Assembly: GCA_030826265.1 (NCBI GenBank)
Contig: JAPJOH010000005.1
Location: 1-64,000 of the forward strand
Length of the DNA stretch: 64,000 bases
Reading direction: 5' to 3'
Source of the DNA: Collinsella aerofaciens
GTDB taxonomy: Bacteria; Actinomycetota; Coriobacteriia; Coriobacteriales; Coriobacteriaceae
Shown here: positions 57,112 to 64,000 of the stretch, one piece after another
How the letters are laid out: every line of letters begins with the position of its first letter
Numbering within the stretch: the first letter of the stretch is position 1
Position numbers and translations under genes: made by a program
Notes under the pieces: model-generated
Seen by the model: only the letters and a program-made list of their open reading frames with translations
What the model was told of the DNA's origin: nothing
Databases searched by the model: none

Positions 57112-58401
57112 TTAGCGAATGTTGTAGAACGCGGCCTTGCCGGCGTAGCGCGCGCTGCCCTCGAGCTCGTCCTCGATGCGGATGAGCTGGTTGTACTTGG
57201 CGATGCGGTCGCTGCGGCACGGGGCGCCCGACTTGATCTGGCCGGCGTTGACGCCCACGACCAGGTCGGCGATCGTGGAATCCTCGGTCTCGCCGGAGCG
57301 GTGGCTCACGATGCAAGCGTAACCGGCCTCCTTGGCGGTCTCGATGGCCTCGAGTGACTCGGTAAGCGTGCCGATCTGGTTGACCTTGACCAGGATCGCG
57401 TTGGCGGCACCCAGCTCGATGCCCTTCTTAAGGCGCTCGGTGTTGGTGACGAACAGGTCGTCGCCCACCAGCTGCACCTTGTTGCCAATGCGGCGGGTAA
57501 GCTCGACCCAGCCGTCCCAGTCCTCCTCGGCCATGCCGTCCTCGATGGAGATGATGGGGTAGGTGTCGACGAGCTTTTCCCAGTAATCGACCATCTGGGC
57601 GCTCGTGTACTCCACGCCCTCGCCCTTGAGCTCGTACATGCCCGTCTCGGCGTTGTAGAACTCGGTCGAGGCCGGATCCATGGCGTACATAAAGTCGACG
57701 CCGGGCTTAAAGCCCGCCTTCTCGACGGCTTTGGTGATGTACTCGAACGGCTCGGCGTTGGTCTTGAGGTTGGGCGCGAAGCCGCCCTCGTCGCCTACGC
57801 CGCCGCCAAGTCCCGCCTCGTGCAGCACGCCCTTAAGGGTGTGGTAGACCTCGGCGCACCAGCGCAGGCCCTCGGCAAAGCTCGGGGCGCCCACCGGCAT
57901 GATCATGAACTCCTGGAAGTCGACGTTGTTGTCGGCATGCACGCCGCCGTTGAGGATATTCATCATAGGTGTGGGCAGCAGGTGGGCGTTGACGCCACCC
58001 AGGTACTGGTACAGCGACAGGCCCGCCGACTCGGCAGCGGCGCGGGCAACGGCCAGCGACACGCCCAGGATGGCGTTGGCACCGAGCTTGGTCTTGTTGG
58101 GGGTACCGTCCGCGGCAATCAGCGCGGCATCGACGGCGCGCTGGTCGAAGGCATCGAGACCCACGACGGCGTTAGCGCACTCGTTGTTGACGTGCTCGAC
58201 GGCCTGCGAGACACCCTTGCCCAGATAGCGGCCCTTGTCGCCGTCGCGCAGCTCACATGCCTCAAAGGCGCCGGTCGAAGCACCCGAAGGCACCATTGCG
58301 CGGCCAAAGCTGCCGTCCTCGAGCACGACCTCGACCTCGACGGTGGGATTGCCGCGGCTGTCGAGCACCTCGCGACCGTAGACGTCCAAAATGTCACTCA
58401 T
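57112..58401 (-). CDS. eno: enolase
   Basis: The 429-residue glycolytic enzyme converts 2-phosphoglycerate to phosphoenolpyruvate. SRGNPTVEVEV is at the N-terminus, GASTGAFEACEL follows, metal ligands lie in the AMDPAST and SIEDGMAEEDW segments, and the catalytic lysine region is LLVKVNQIGTLTE-like (ILVKVNQIGTLTE) with SHRSGETED. Length is standard. GAGAGGGAGACAGC precedes the ATG. A terminator follows, then the FtsB-like gene. Confidence 0.98.
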   Translation of the reverse strand: MSDILDVYGREVLDSRGNPTVEVEVVLEDGSFGRAMVPSGASTGAFEACELRDGDKGRYLGKGVSQAVEHVNNECANAVVGLDAFDQRAVDAALIAADGTPNKTKLGANAILGVSLAVARAAAESAGLSLYQYLGGVNAHLLPTPMMNILNGGVHADNNVDFQEFMIMPVGAPSFAEGLRWCAEVYHTLKGVLHEAGLGGGVGDEGGFAPNLKTNAEPFEYITKAVEKAGFKPGVDFMYAMDPASTEFYNAETGMYELKGEGVEYTSAQMVDYWEKLVDTYPIISIEDGMAEEDWDGWVELTRRIGNKVQLVGDDLFVTNTERLKKGIELGAANAILVKVNQIGTLTESLEAIETAKEAGYACIVSHRSGETEDSTIADLVVGVNAGQIKSGAPCRSDRIAKYNQLIRIEDELEGSARYAGKAAFYNIR

Positions 58402-58556
58402 GCTGTCTCCCTCTCACTTGGAAACGTAGTTGATGCAAGCGACTGGCCGACCGTGCACCATCGGTGCGCCTCCGTAAGTTAGCCATGTCGCACTTTTGCA
58501 TTATGCCCTAAGTTAACCGAGGGATACACTTGTTTTTCGAAAAATACTGGAGAGTC

Positions 58557-58662
58557 GGTGGGACAAAATAATCAGTAGTGTTTGTCCCAAGTTTGACAGC
58601 GCGTTCAAGCTCGTTGCCGCAGGCAACCCTGGGACAAACACTACTGATTATTTTGTCCCACC
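58557..58662. repeat. 33-bp perfect palindrome, family F
   Basis: Perfect arms at 58557-58589 and 58630-58662, with a 40-base loop. The outer words are GGTGGGACAAAATAATCAGT and GTCCCACC. It lies in the gap between mazG and enolase and is too far from both ends to be an ordinary terminator. Both ends carry GGGAC/GTCCC. Confidence 0.85.
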
Positions 58663-58674
58663 ACCCGGCTGGCC

Positions 58675-59535
58675 TTACTCCTCTGCCTTTGCGGCATCCC
58701 AGAGGTCATTGAGGCCGTGGGTCGAAAGCTCGGCCAGATCCACGTGGGCATCGGCGGCCATCTGCTCCATCGCGGCCCAGCGGCGGCGGAACTTTGCCGT
58801 GCTGGCGCGCAGAGCGCTCTCGGCGTCGATTCCCTCCTTGCGCGCGACGTTGACCAGGGCAAAGAGCAGGTCGCCAAACTCCATCTCGCGCTCGGGCGAG
58901 CCGGGAGCCTCGGCCTCAAACTCGGCACGCTCCTCGGCAACCTCGTCCCACACATCCTGGACCGTCTCCCACTCAAAGCCCACGGCAGCCGCCTTGCGCG
59001 ACACCTTCTGAGCCTGCATCAGCGCCGGCAGGTGCGTAGGCACGCCGTCGAGCAGGCCCTCGGGCGCAGCCTCGCCCGCTGCCACGGCCTTGTCCTTGGC
59101 AGCCTTCTCGGCAAGCTTGACCTCGTCCCAGATCTTGAGCACCTCGTCGGAGTTATCGGCATCCGCATCGCCAAACACATGTGGGTGGCGGCGGATGAGC
59201 TTGGCGTCGATATCGCGTGCCACATCGGCCAGCGTAAACTCACCGGCGTCCGCCGCAATCTGCGCATGCAGTACGACCTGCATGAGCACGTCGCCGAGCT
59301 CCTCGCGCAGATGCGCCACGTCGTCCGCCTCAATGCAATCGAGCGCCTCGTAGGCTTCCTCGATCATGTTCTTGCCGATGCTCTGATGCGTCTGTTCGCG
59401 ATCCCACGGGCAGCCATCGGGCTGACGCAGACGCCAGATGGTCTGCACCAGATGCTGCAGCTCGGCCGACGCGTCGACCAGCGTGGACAGATCGCGCGAG
59501 CCCTCGGCATTTTGCTGAGCCATATGCTGCGCCAT
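58675..59535 (-). CDS. mazG: nucleoside triphosphate pyrophosphohydrolase MazG
   Basis: The 286-residue protein has two MazG domains (EEAYEALDCIEADDVAHLREELGDVLMQVVLHAQ near 60-95, and the C-terminal WDEVAEERAEFEAEAP...EMEFGDLLFALVNVA). These hydrolyse NTPs and may cut ppGpp levels. The conserved WDREQTHQS is at about 45. The ATG at 59535 has GGAGGAGGAG upstream and overlaps the phosphodiesterase stop region closely. Palindrome 58557-58662 lies just downstream. Confidence 0.95.
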   Translation of the reverse strand: MAQHMAQQNAEGSRDLSTLVDASAELQHLVQTIWRLRQPDGCPWDREQTHQSIGKNMIEEAYEALDCIEADDVAHLREELGDVLMQVVLHAQIAADAGEFTLADVARDIDAKLIRRHPHVFGDADADNSDEVLKIWDEVKLAEKAAKDKAVAAGEAAPEGLLDGVPTHLPALMQAQKVSRKAAAVGFEWETVQDVWDEVAEERAEFEAEAPGSPEREMEFGDLLFALVNVARKEGIDAESALRASTAKFRRRWAAMEQMAADAHVDLAELSTHGLNDLWDAAKAEE

Positions 59536-59537
59536 GG

Positions 59538-60086
59538 CTACTCCTCCTCCATGACCACGTGGCGGAACGCGCCGCCCTCGTAGATGCCGTAGCTGTGCGT
59601 ACCGTCCTTGGGAATGCTCACGCTGCCGGGGTTGAAAAGCCACAGGCCCGGGTGCGCGGCGCTCTCCTCGTTGATCTTGATGTGCGTATGGCCGTAGACG
59701 AGCGCGGAGCCCTCGGGCAGCGCGGGCGCGTGGTCGACGCTGTTGTGCATGCCGGCGCCAAAGACGTGGCCATGCGTCAGGAACAGCTCGCGGCCGGTCT
59801 CGTCGAACAGCGTAGCGTAGTCGGCCATGACGGGAAAGTCGAGGACCATCTGGTCGACCTCAGCGTCGCAGTTGCCGCGCACCGCGATGATGCGGTCGGC
59901 CAGGGCGTTGAGCAGCGGAATCACGCGCTTGGGGGCGTAGTCGCGCGGCAGGTCGTTGCGCGGACCGTGATAGAGCAGGTCGCCCAGCAGGACGATGCGG
60001 TCGGGCTGCTCGGACTCGATGGCGGCGCAGAGGCGCTCGGTCCAATATGCCGAGCCGTGGATATCGGAGGCGATGAGGTATTTCAT
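59538..60086 (-). CDS. YfcE-type metallophosphodiesterase
   Basis: The 182-residue phosphodiesterase of the YfcE/MJ0936 group shows SDIHGSAYW, LLGDLLYHGPRN, VRGNCD, LTHGHVFG and VYGHTH in order. Those are the metal and phosphate ligands. It is upstream of and translationally linked to mazG, with a 2-base gap. AAAGGA precedes the ATG. The physiological substrate is unknown. Confidence 0.92.
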   Translation of the reverse strand: MKYLIASDIHGSAYWTERLCAAIESEQPDRIVLLGDLLYHGPRNDLPRDYAPKRVIPLLNALADRIIAVRGNCDAEVDQMVLDFPVMADYATLFDETGRELFLTHGHVFGAGMHNSVDHAPALPEGSALVYGHTHIKINEESAAHPGLWLFNPGSVSIPKDGTHSYGIYEGGAFRHVVMEEE

Positions 60087-60159
60087 GGGGAGTCCTTTCG
60101 GAGTGGGGTTGCTAGGGGCTGAATACGGGATCTGGCGGATATGGAGCCTATCTACCGTG

Positions 60160-60645
60160 TTACTCGAATCGCAGCGCCGCGCTCTGAGCCGCCTGCATCA
60201 CGCGTTGGAGCGGCACGTCATGTTCGCGGGCAAGACGGGCGCAATTCTCGTACTCGGGAGCCGCGCGCTCGCTGCCGTCGGGCAGGGTAGCCACCTTAAC
60301 GGATACCTCGCCCCAAGGCGTTGTCACCTGCTCGAATCGGCGCGGCAGGCAAACGCGTTCCATCACCTGGCGACGAACGGCGTTGGTCGTGGTCTCCAAA
60401 AAGATAATCGTCTGTAGACGCTCGATATCCTCGTGCGAGCAGATCACCTGCAGCTGCCATCCGGGGCGGCCCTTTTTGCAGTAGAGGGACAGCCAGTGCA
60501 CCTCGCGGGCGCCGGCCTCGCGCAGGCGGTCAGCGGCGTAGGCGAGCACCTCGGGCGACGCGTCATCGATGTCGCACTCCAGCTTGACGATAGTTTCGGG
60601 CGCATCGGTCTCGCGAGACAGCGGGGATGTGGTATCGCATGGCAT
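60160..60645 (-). CDS. stand-alone LarC2-like (nickel-pincer cofactor) domain protein
   Basis: The 161-residue protein matches the C-terminal half of LarC. KLECDIDDASPEVLAYAADRL, the GRPGWQLQVICSHEDIERLQTIIF segment and TTTNAVRRQVMERVCLPRRFEQVTTPWG fit the LarC2 pattern (ETNIDDxxPE...KKxRPG...RETTTxGVR). LarC inserts nickel into the pincer cofactor of lactate racemase-type enzymes. In known genomes larC1 and larC2 are adjacent and joined by frameshift; here nothing upstream resembles LarC1, LarB or LarE. The ATG at 60645 has AAAGGAG nine bases upstream. Confidence 0.82.
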   Translation of the reverse strand: MPCDTTSPLSRETDAPETIVKLECDIDDASPEVLAYAADRLREAGAREVHWLSLYCKKGRPGWQLQVICSHEDIERLQTIIFLETTTNAVRRQVMERVCLPRRFEQVTTPWGEVSVKVATLPDGSERAAPEYENCARLAREHDVPLQRVMQAAQSAALRFE

Positions 60646-60791
60646 ACGGTCCGGCTCCTTTCCGCACGGGCTCGTTTTGTTCACTCAAACGCTAGCACAT
60701 CGCGGGCGGCGTGGGAGCGGCGTCATGGGATGGGCGGAACTTTTGCCCGTCGCGGACATCGGCGTGCGCCGGGATCGTCCTCGCCCCCATC

Positions 60792-60856
60792 CAAACGTGT
60801 ACGTCAGCCTCCAAACATGTCATTTTTTGTCGGTTTTGGAGGCTGACGTACATGTT
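60792..60856. repeat. family G palindrome
   Basis: GTACGTCAGCCTCCAAA (60798-60814) pairs perfectly with 60834-60850, and AAACGT/ATGTTT extends it with one mismatch. The loop has a T6 run. It lies between the LarC2-like gene and hisK. Confidence 0.75.
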
Positions 60857-60985
60857 TTGAGAGCAAGCGAGGCCGCACCGCGCGCCGCACCGCCTTTCCA
60901 ATCGATTTCGAGCTCCGGCGTGCGCGGCGTGTTGAGAGCTGCGCCATTACAATGAAGCGGATTCGCCAAATGCAAAGGAGTCGCC

Positions 60986-61897
60986 ATGCCCGCCTGCCCG
61001 CTGGTCGATTGCCACACCCATACTTCGTTTTCGGACGGCCATGCCACGTTTGAGGACAACGTCCACGCTGCTGCCGCCGCCGGCTGCCGCGTCATGGTCT
61101 CGACCGATCACCTCACCCTGCCCGCCAGCATCGACGCCAACTGCGAAGTGCAGGTTGTCGAGGGCGACCTGACGGCGCATCGTCTGGCCTTTGAGGACGC
61201 CCGCAAACTCGCCGCGCAGATTGCGCCGGAGCTCGAGCTTATCTATGGCTTTGAATGCGACTGGTACAAAGGTTGCGAGCCTTTGGTTGAGCGCTGGTCC
61301 GCGGGTGCCATAGTGCGCTTGGGCAGCGTGCATTGGATTGGCAACCCAGGCGATATCATGGCCGGCGCCGCGGGCACGGCGGGAACGGAAAACGTTGCTC
61401 GTCCCGATACGCCCGATTCGCGCTGCGGCTGGATCGACGACGACACCAACCTGCATGTTTGGGAAAGCCTGGGCGTGCGCGGTGTGTGGGAGCGCTATGT
61501 CGATGACTGGTGCCGCGCCTGCGAGAGCCCGCTTAACTTTGATGTGATGGCCCACCCCGACCTGGTCATGCGCTTTTCGAAGGAAGGCTTTGCGCCCGAT
61601 TTTGACCCGGCGCCGTTTTGGGAGCAGATGGCCGAATGTGCCCACGATACGGGTCACCGTGTCGAAGTCTCGACCGCCGCGCCGCGCAAGGGCCTCGACG
61701 ACTATTACCCCTCGACGGGACTGTTGCGTTGCTTTGCCCATGCCGAGGTACCCATCACCTTTGGCTCGGACGCGCACCGCGCCTGCGATATCTGCTGGAA
61801 CATCCGCGAGGCCCAGGCGCACGCCTACGACTGTGGCTACCGAACCTTCGACATCCCTCACGCCACCGGAGAATGGGAGTCCACGTCCCTCGCCTAA
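60986..61897 (+). CDS. hisK: PHP-type histidinol-phosphatase
   Basis: The 303-residue PHP-fold phosphatase removes phosphate from histidinol-P. Metal ligands are in DCHTHTSFSDG (H10, H12, D17), STDHLTL, YGFECDW, GSVHWI, MAHPDLV and FGSDAH. Location next to his genes supports the call. AAAGGAG precedes the ATG. Its stop codon lies inside the family E palindrome at 61897-61929. Confidence 0.9.
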   Translation: MPACPLVDCHTHTSFSDGHATFEDNVHAAAAAGCRVMVSTDHLTLPASIDANCEVQVVEGDLTAHRLAFEDARKLAAQIAPELELIYGFECDWYKGCEPLVERWSAGAIVRLGSVHWIGNPGDIMAGAAGTAGTENVARPDTPDSRCGWIDDDTNLHVWESLGVRGVWERYVDDWCRACESPLNFDVMAHPDLVMRFSKEGFAPDFDPAPFWEQMAECAHDTGHRVEVSTAAPRKGLDDYYPSTGLLRCFAHAEVPITFGSDAHRACDICWNIREAQAHAYDCGYRTFDIPHATGEWESTSLA

Positions 61898-61929
61898 CTA
61901 GTCATTGGGGACGCTCTTAAACGACTAGT
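61897..61929. repeat. family E palindrome containing both stop codons
   Basis: ACTAGTC (61897-61903) pairs with GACTAGT (61923-61929). The interior holds ATTGGGGACGCTCTTAAAC, related to 43560-43609. The hisK stop (61895-61897) and the hisE stop (61925-61927, minus) both touch it. Confidence 0.8.
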
Positions 61930-62242
61930 GGCGGCGGGCGTTGAGTTCGCCGGCCAGCTCGTCGAGGGTGATGCCGTAGCGCTCGAGCGTCACGAGCAAG
62001 TGGTAGACCAGGTCGCCGGCCTCATAGCGAATGTGGTCATGGTCGTTATCCTTGCAGGCCATGATCACCTCGCTCGCCTCCTCGGCAAGCTTCTTGAGCA
62101 GCTCATCCTCGACGTCGGTCAACAGACGCGCGGTATAGCTCTCCTGCGGCGACGCGTCGCGACGGCCATGAATCACCTCGGCCAGCCCCGTCAGCGTCTC
62201 ACCGATATTTCCATCCTGAACATTTGCGGTGCGCACACCCAT
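61925..62242 (-). CDS. hisE: phosphoribosyl-ATP pyrophosphatase
   Basis: The 105-residue MazG-like helical enzyme cuts PR-ATP to PR-AMP in histidine synthesis. Metal ligands are in LLKKLAEEASEVIMACKD and RYEAGDLVYHLLV. It is downstream of hisI (46 bases). GAAAGGATTGAACC precedes the ATG. It is separate from HisI, unlike the fused hisIE of enterobacteria. Confidence 0.96.
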   Translation of the reverse strand: MGVRTANVQDGNIGETLTGLAEVIHGRRDASPQESYTARLLTDVEDELLKKLAEEASEVIMACKDNDHDHIRYEAGDLVYHLLVTLERYGITLDELAGELNARRH

Positions 62243-62288
62243 GGTTCAATCCTTTCTGGTTGGCCAAGCGCCTGGTCGAGCGCCCGCC

Positions 62289-62618
62289 CTACGCGAGTTT
62301 TTTAAAGAAGCAGGTACGGTTGCCGGTATGGCAGGCCGGACCCGGCGAGTCGACCTTGACCAGCAGCGTATCGCTATCGCAGTCGGCCCAGAGCTCCTTG
62401 ACCTCTTGCATATTGCCGCTCGTCGCGCCCTTGTTCCAGAGCTCCTGACGGCTGCGGCTCCAAAACCACGTGGTACCGGTCTTGAGCGTCAGCCCCACCG
62501 ACTCCTCGTTCATCCAAGCAACCATAAGCACCTCGCCGGTGTCATACTGCTGAACCACACAAGGAATCAACCCACGGGCGTCGTATTTCAGCTCGGTAGC
62601 ATTTACCACCTCAGTCAT
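62289..62618 (-). CDS. hisI: phosphoribosyl-AMP cyclohydrolase
   Basis: The 109-residue enzyme opens the adenine ring of PR-AMP. LMVAWMNEESVGLTLKTG, FWSRSRQELWNKGATSGN, and the zinc/magnesium site DCDSDTLLVKVDSPGPACHTGNRTCF are typical. The ATG at 62618 has GGAGG four bases upstream. It is separated from hisF by the structured repeat H, copy 2. Confidence 0.97.
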   Translation of the reverse strand: MTEVVNATELKYDARGLIPCVVQQYDTGEVLMVAWMNEESVGLTLKTGTTWFWSRSRQELWNKGATSGNMQEVKELWADCDSDTLLVKVDSPGPACHTGNRTCFFKKLA

Positions 62619-62660
62619 CATTCCTCCCAAGTAATTACCGTGAACATCGCAGGTCGGCGA

Positions 62661-62760
62661 GGCTTGCCCAGGTGCCGCAGGTTGCCGCGAAAGAGGAGCG
62701 ACGCGTACTTTGGTACGCGAGCGACGGTTTGAACGGCAAGATGCGGTGCCTGGACAAGCC
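62661..62760. repeat. structured 100-nt repeat H, copy 2 (between hisF and hisI)
   Basis: This has the same architecture as copy 1 (40836-40935). The outer pair is GGCTTG/CAAGCC, then CCAGG/CCTGG, TG.TG, CCGCA/TGCGG and TTGCCG/CGGCAA. The same core with CGCGTAC/GTACGCG and loop TTTG follows. Three inner stem pairs differ from copy 1 and all three are compensatory. Confidence 0.88.
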
Positions 62761-62778
62761 GCAGCGAAGCCCGCAGCA

Positions 62779-63561
62779 TTAGAAGTCCAACCTCACAGGA
62801 ATACCTTGACTGGCCATATACTCCTTCACCTGGCGAATGCTGAACGTCCCAAAGTGAAAGACGCTCGCCGCCAGCACGGCATCGGCCTCGCCCTCGATCA
62901 CGCCCTCGGCAAAATGCTCGAGCGTACCCACGCCGCCGCTCGCGATGACGGGAATCGGCACCGCGCGCGCCACGGCGCGAGTGAGCGCCAAATCAAAACC
63001 AGCCTTGGTACCGTCGCGATCCATGCTGGTCAGCAAGATCTCGCCGGCGCCGCGACGAGCCGCTTCCTCGGCCCACGCCACCGCGTCGATACCCGTGGCG
63101 TTGCGGCCGCCCGCCGTGAAGACCTCCCACTTGTCGGCACCCGGCTCGCCGGGCAGGCCCACACGCTTGGCATCAATCGCCACGACCACGGCCTGGCTGC
63201 CAAACGCCGCGGCAGCCTGGCTAATCAACGACGGGTCGCGCACTGCCGCCGAGTTGAGCGACACCTTGTCGGCACCGGCGGCAACCATGGTGCGCATGCC
63301 CGCCAGGTCACGAAATCCGCCGCCCACGGTATAGGGAATGGCCAGCTCCTCGGCCGCATGCGCCGCCATCTCGATGGTCGTCGCGCGGTTATCGCTCGTG
63401 GCGGTAATGTCCAGGAAGACGACCTCGTCCGCGCCCTCGCAGTCGTAGGCGCGCGCCAACTCCACCGGATCGCCCGCATCGCGCAAGCTCACAAAGTTGA
63501 CGCCCTTGACCACACGGCCGTCCTTGACGTCCAGACAGGGAATCACGCGTTTGGTAAGCAT
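62779..63561 (-). CDS. hisF: imidazole glycerol phosphate synthase subunit HisF
   Basis: The 260-residue TIM-barrel cyclase makes imidazole glycerol phosphate and AICAR together with the glutaminase HisH. KRVIPCLDVKDGRVVKGVNF is at the N-terminus (catalytic D11). DITATSDNR, GGGFRDLAG and SMDRDGTKAGFD (catalytic D131 region) follow, with ASGGVGTLEHF later. GAGGGGAGGAG precedes the ATG. It begins three bases after the hisA stop and ends 18 bases before the structured repeat. Confidence 0.98.
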   Translation of the reverse strand: MLTKRVIPCLDVKDGRVVKGVNFVSLRDAGDPVELARAYDCEGADEVVFLDITATSDNRATTIEMAAHAAEELAIPYTVGGGFRDLAGMRTMVAAGADKVSLNSAAVRDPSLISQAAAAFGSQAVVVAIDAKRVGLPGEPGADKWEVFTAGGRNATGIDAVAWAEEAARRGAGEILLTSMDRDGTKAGFDLALTRAVARAVPIPVIASGGVGTLEHFAEGVIEGEADAVLAASVFHFGTFSIRQVKEYMASQGIPVRLDF

Positions 63562-63564
63562 GGG

Positions 63565-64000
63565 CTACTCCTCCCCTCGGGCGGCGGCCAGTGCCTGGGC
63601 CAGCGTAAAGTTGCCCTCGTAGAGCGCACGGCCGGTAATGGCACCCTCGATGGCATCCTCACCCACCGCAGCCAGCGCGCGAATGTCATCGAGCGTAGAG
63701 ATGCCGCCCGAAGCCACGACAGGAAAGCCCGCGACCTTGGCAACATGGCGATACGCCGCCACATCGATGCCCGTCTGCATGCCATCGCGCGCGATGTCGG
63801 TATACACCAGATGCTTAAAGCCCAGCTCGGTGAGCTGTGCCACGGCATCGTCGAGTGCCACGCCCGCGCCGTCGCGCCAGCCGTTCACCTTGACCTGGCC
63901 GTCGCGCGCGGCGATGTCGGCCACGAGCAGCTCGCCAAAGCCTTGGGCCGCCACCTCGGCAAAACCCGGCTCGGTCACGAGCACCGTGCCCAGTGCGATG
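63565..64000 (-). CDS. hisA: phosphoribosylformimino-5-aminoimidazole carboxamide ribotide isomerase (partial)
   Basis: Only the C-terminal part of this TIM-barrel isomerase is present; the gene runs off the right edge, so the 5' end is missing. LVYTDIARDGMQTGIDV holds the second catalytic Asp. VVASGGISTLDDIRALA is a phosphate-binding loop, and ALYEGNFTLAQALAAA is the C-terminal signature. It is upstream of hisF in one operon. Confidence 0.95.
   Translation of the reverse strand, partial: IALGTVLVTEPGFAEVAAQGFGELLVADIAARDGQVKVNGWRDGAGVALDDAVAQLTELGFKHLVYTDIARDGMQTGIDVAAYRHVAKVAGFPVVASGGISTLDDIRALAAVGEDAIEGAITGRALYEGNFTLAQALAAARGEE

Noticed and set aside
1..64000. CRISPR array, prophage, insertion sequence, rRNA operon or replication origin
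   Set aside because: I saw no regularly spaced direct repeats, phage or transposase proteins, rRNA sequence or DnaA-box cluster. Repeats present are isolated palindromes.

Overview
The window is about 64 kb of GC-rich chromosome with dense, mostly minus-strand housekeeping genes. Gene content and protein style point to the actinobacterial class Coriobacteriia, most likely a gut Collinsella: a lactose/cellobiose-type PTS with a 6-phospho-beta-glucosidase, an archaeal-like topoisomerase I with a Lys/Ala tail, a 6-phosphosugar-based economy, HypAB, TatAC, and many small intergenic palindromes. The genus is inferred, not proven. I see no rRNA, CRISPR array, transposase or prophage. The only tRNA gene is a tRNA-Leu(UAA).

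Layout. 0-6 kb: tmk-holB-PSP1(ricT)-comF and a DUF559-like protein, all minus strand. 6-7 kb: zinc-ribbon membrane protein. 7-14 kb: topoisomerase IA, hypB, hypA, tatC, tatA, a STAS-domain protein and a type Ic aspartate aminotransferase. 14-19 kb: nhaA, Mn-dependent pyrophosphatase and ROK glucokinase. 18.7-24.5 kb: beta-glucoside PTS (IIA, IIB, IIC), GH1 phospho-glucosidase, divergent GntR regulator and mannose-6-phosphate isomerase. 24.5-26.5 kb: an AbiE-like regulator/nucleotidyltransferase pair lying between two direct repeats. 26.6-34.5 kb: PcrA/UvrD, a D-2-hydroxyacid dehydrogenase, UppP, a universal stress protein and hipBA with two palindromic operators. 34.5-45.7 kb: a Bce-like two-component system, an aminotransferase/ornithine-cyclodeaminase-like pair with divergent PucR regulator, purH, an acetyltransferase and a DUF2207 membrane protein. 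46-54 kb: GluQ-RS, two calcineurin-like phosphoesterases, an orphan gene beside a MITE-like repeat, a DUF4342 protein, and an OmpR/histidine-kinase pair. 53-64 kb: orphan PTS IIB plus VOC protein, tRNA-Leu with a duplicated 3' end, Ppx/GppA, FtsB-like protein, enolase, MazG, YfcE-type phosphodiesterase, a stand-alone LarC2-like protein, PHP histidinol-phosphatase, and hisE, hisI, hisF and hisA (hisA cut by the window edge).

The most unusual content is between the genes. A 100-nt element occurs twice, 3' of purH and between hisF and hisI; it folds into a long hairpin, and the two copies differ in the inner stem only by three compensatory base-pair exchanges. Many other intergenic gaps hold near-perfect palindromes of several sequence families, most containing GGGAC or GTCCC, which look like REP-type mobile repeats. 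Other signals are an SD-sequestering hairpin in front of comF, a terminator directly in the nhaA leader, a 30-bp inverted repeat downstream of pcrA, and a probable leaderless start for GluQ-RS.
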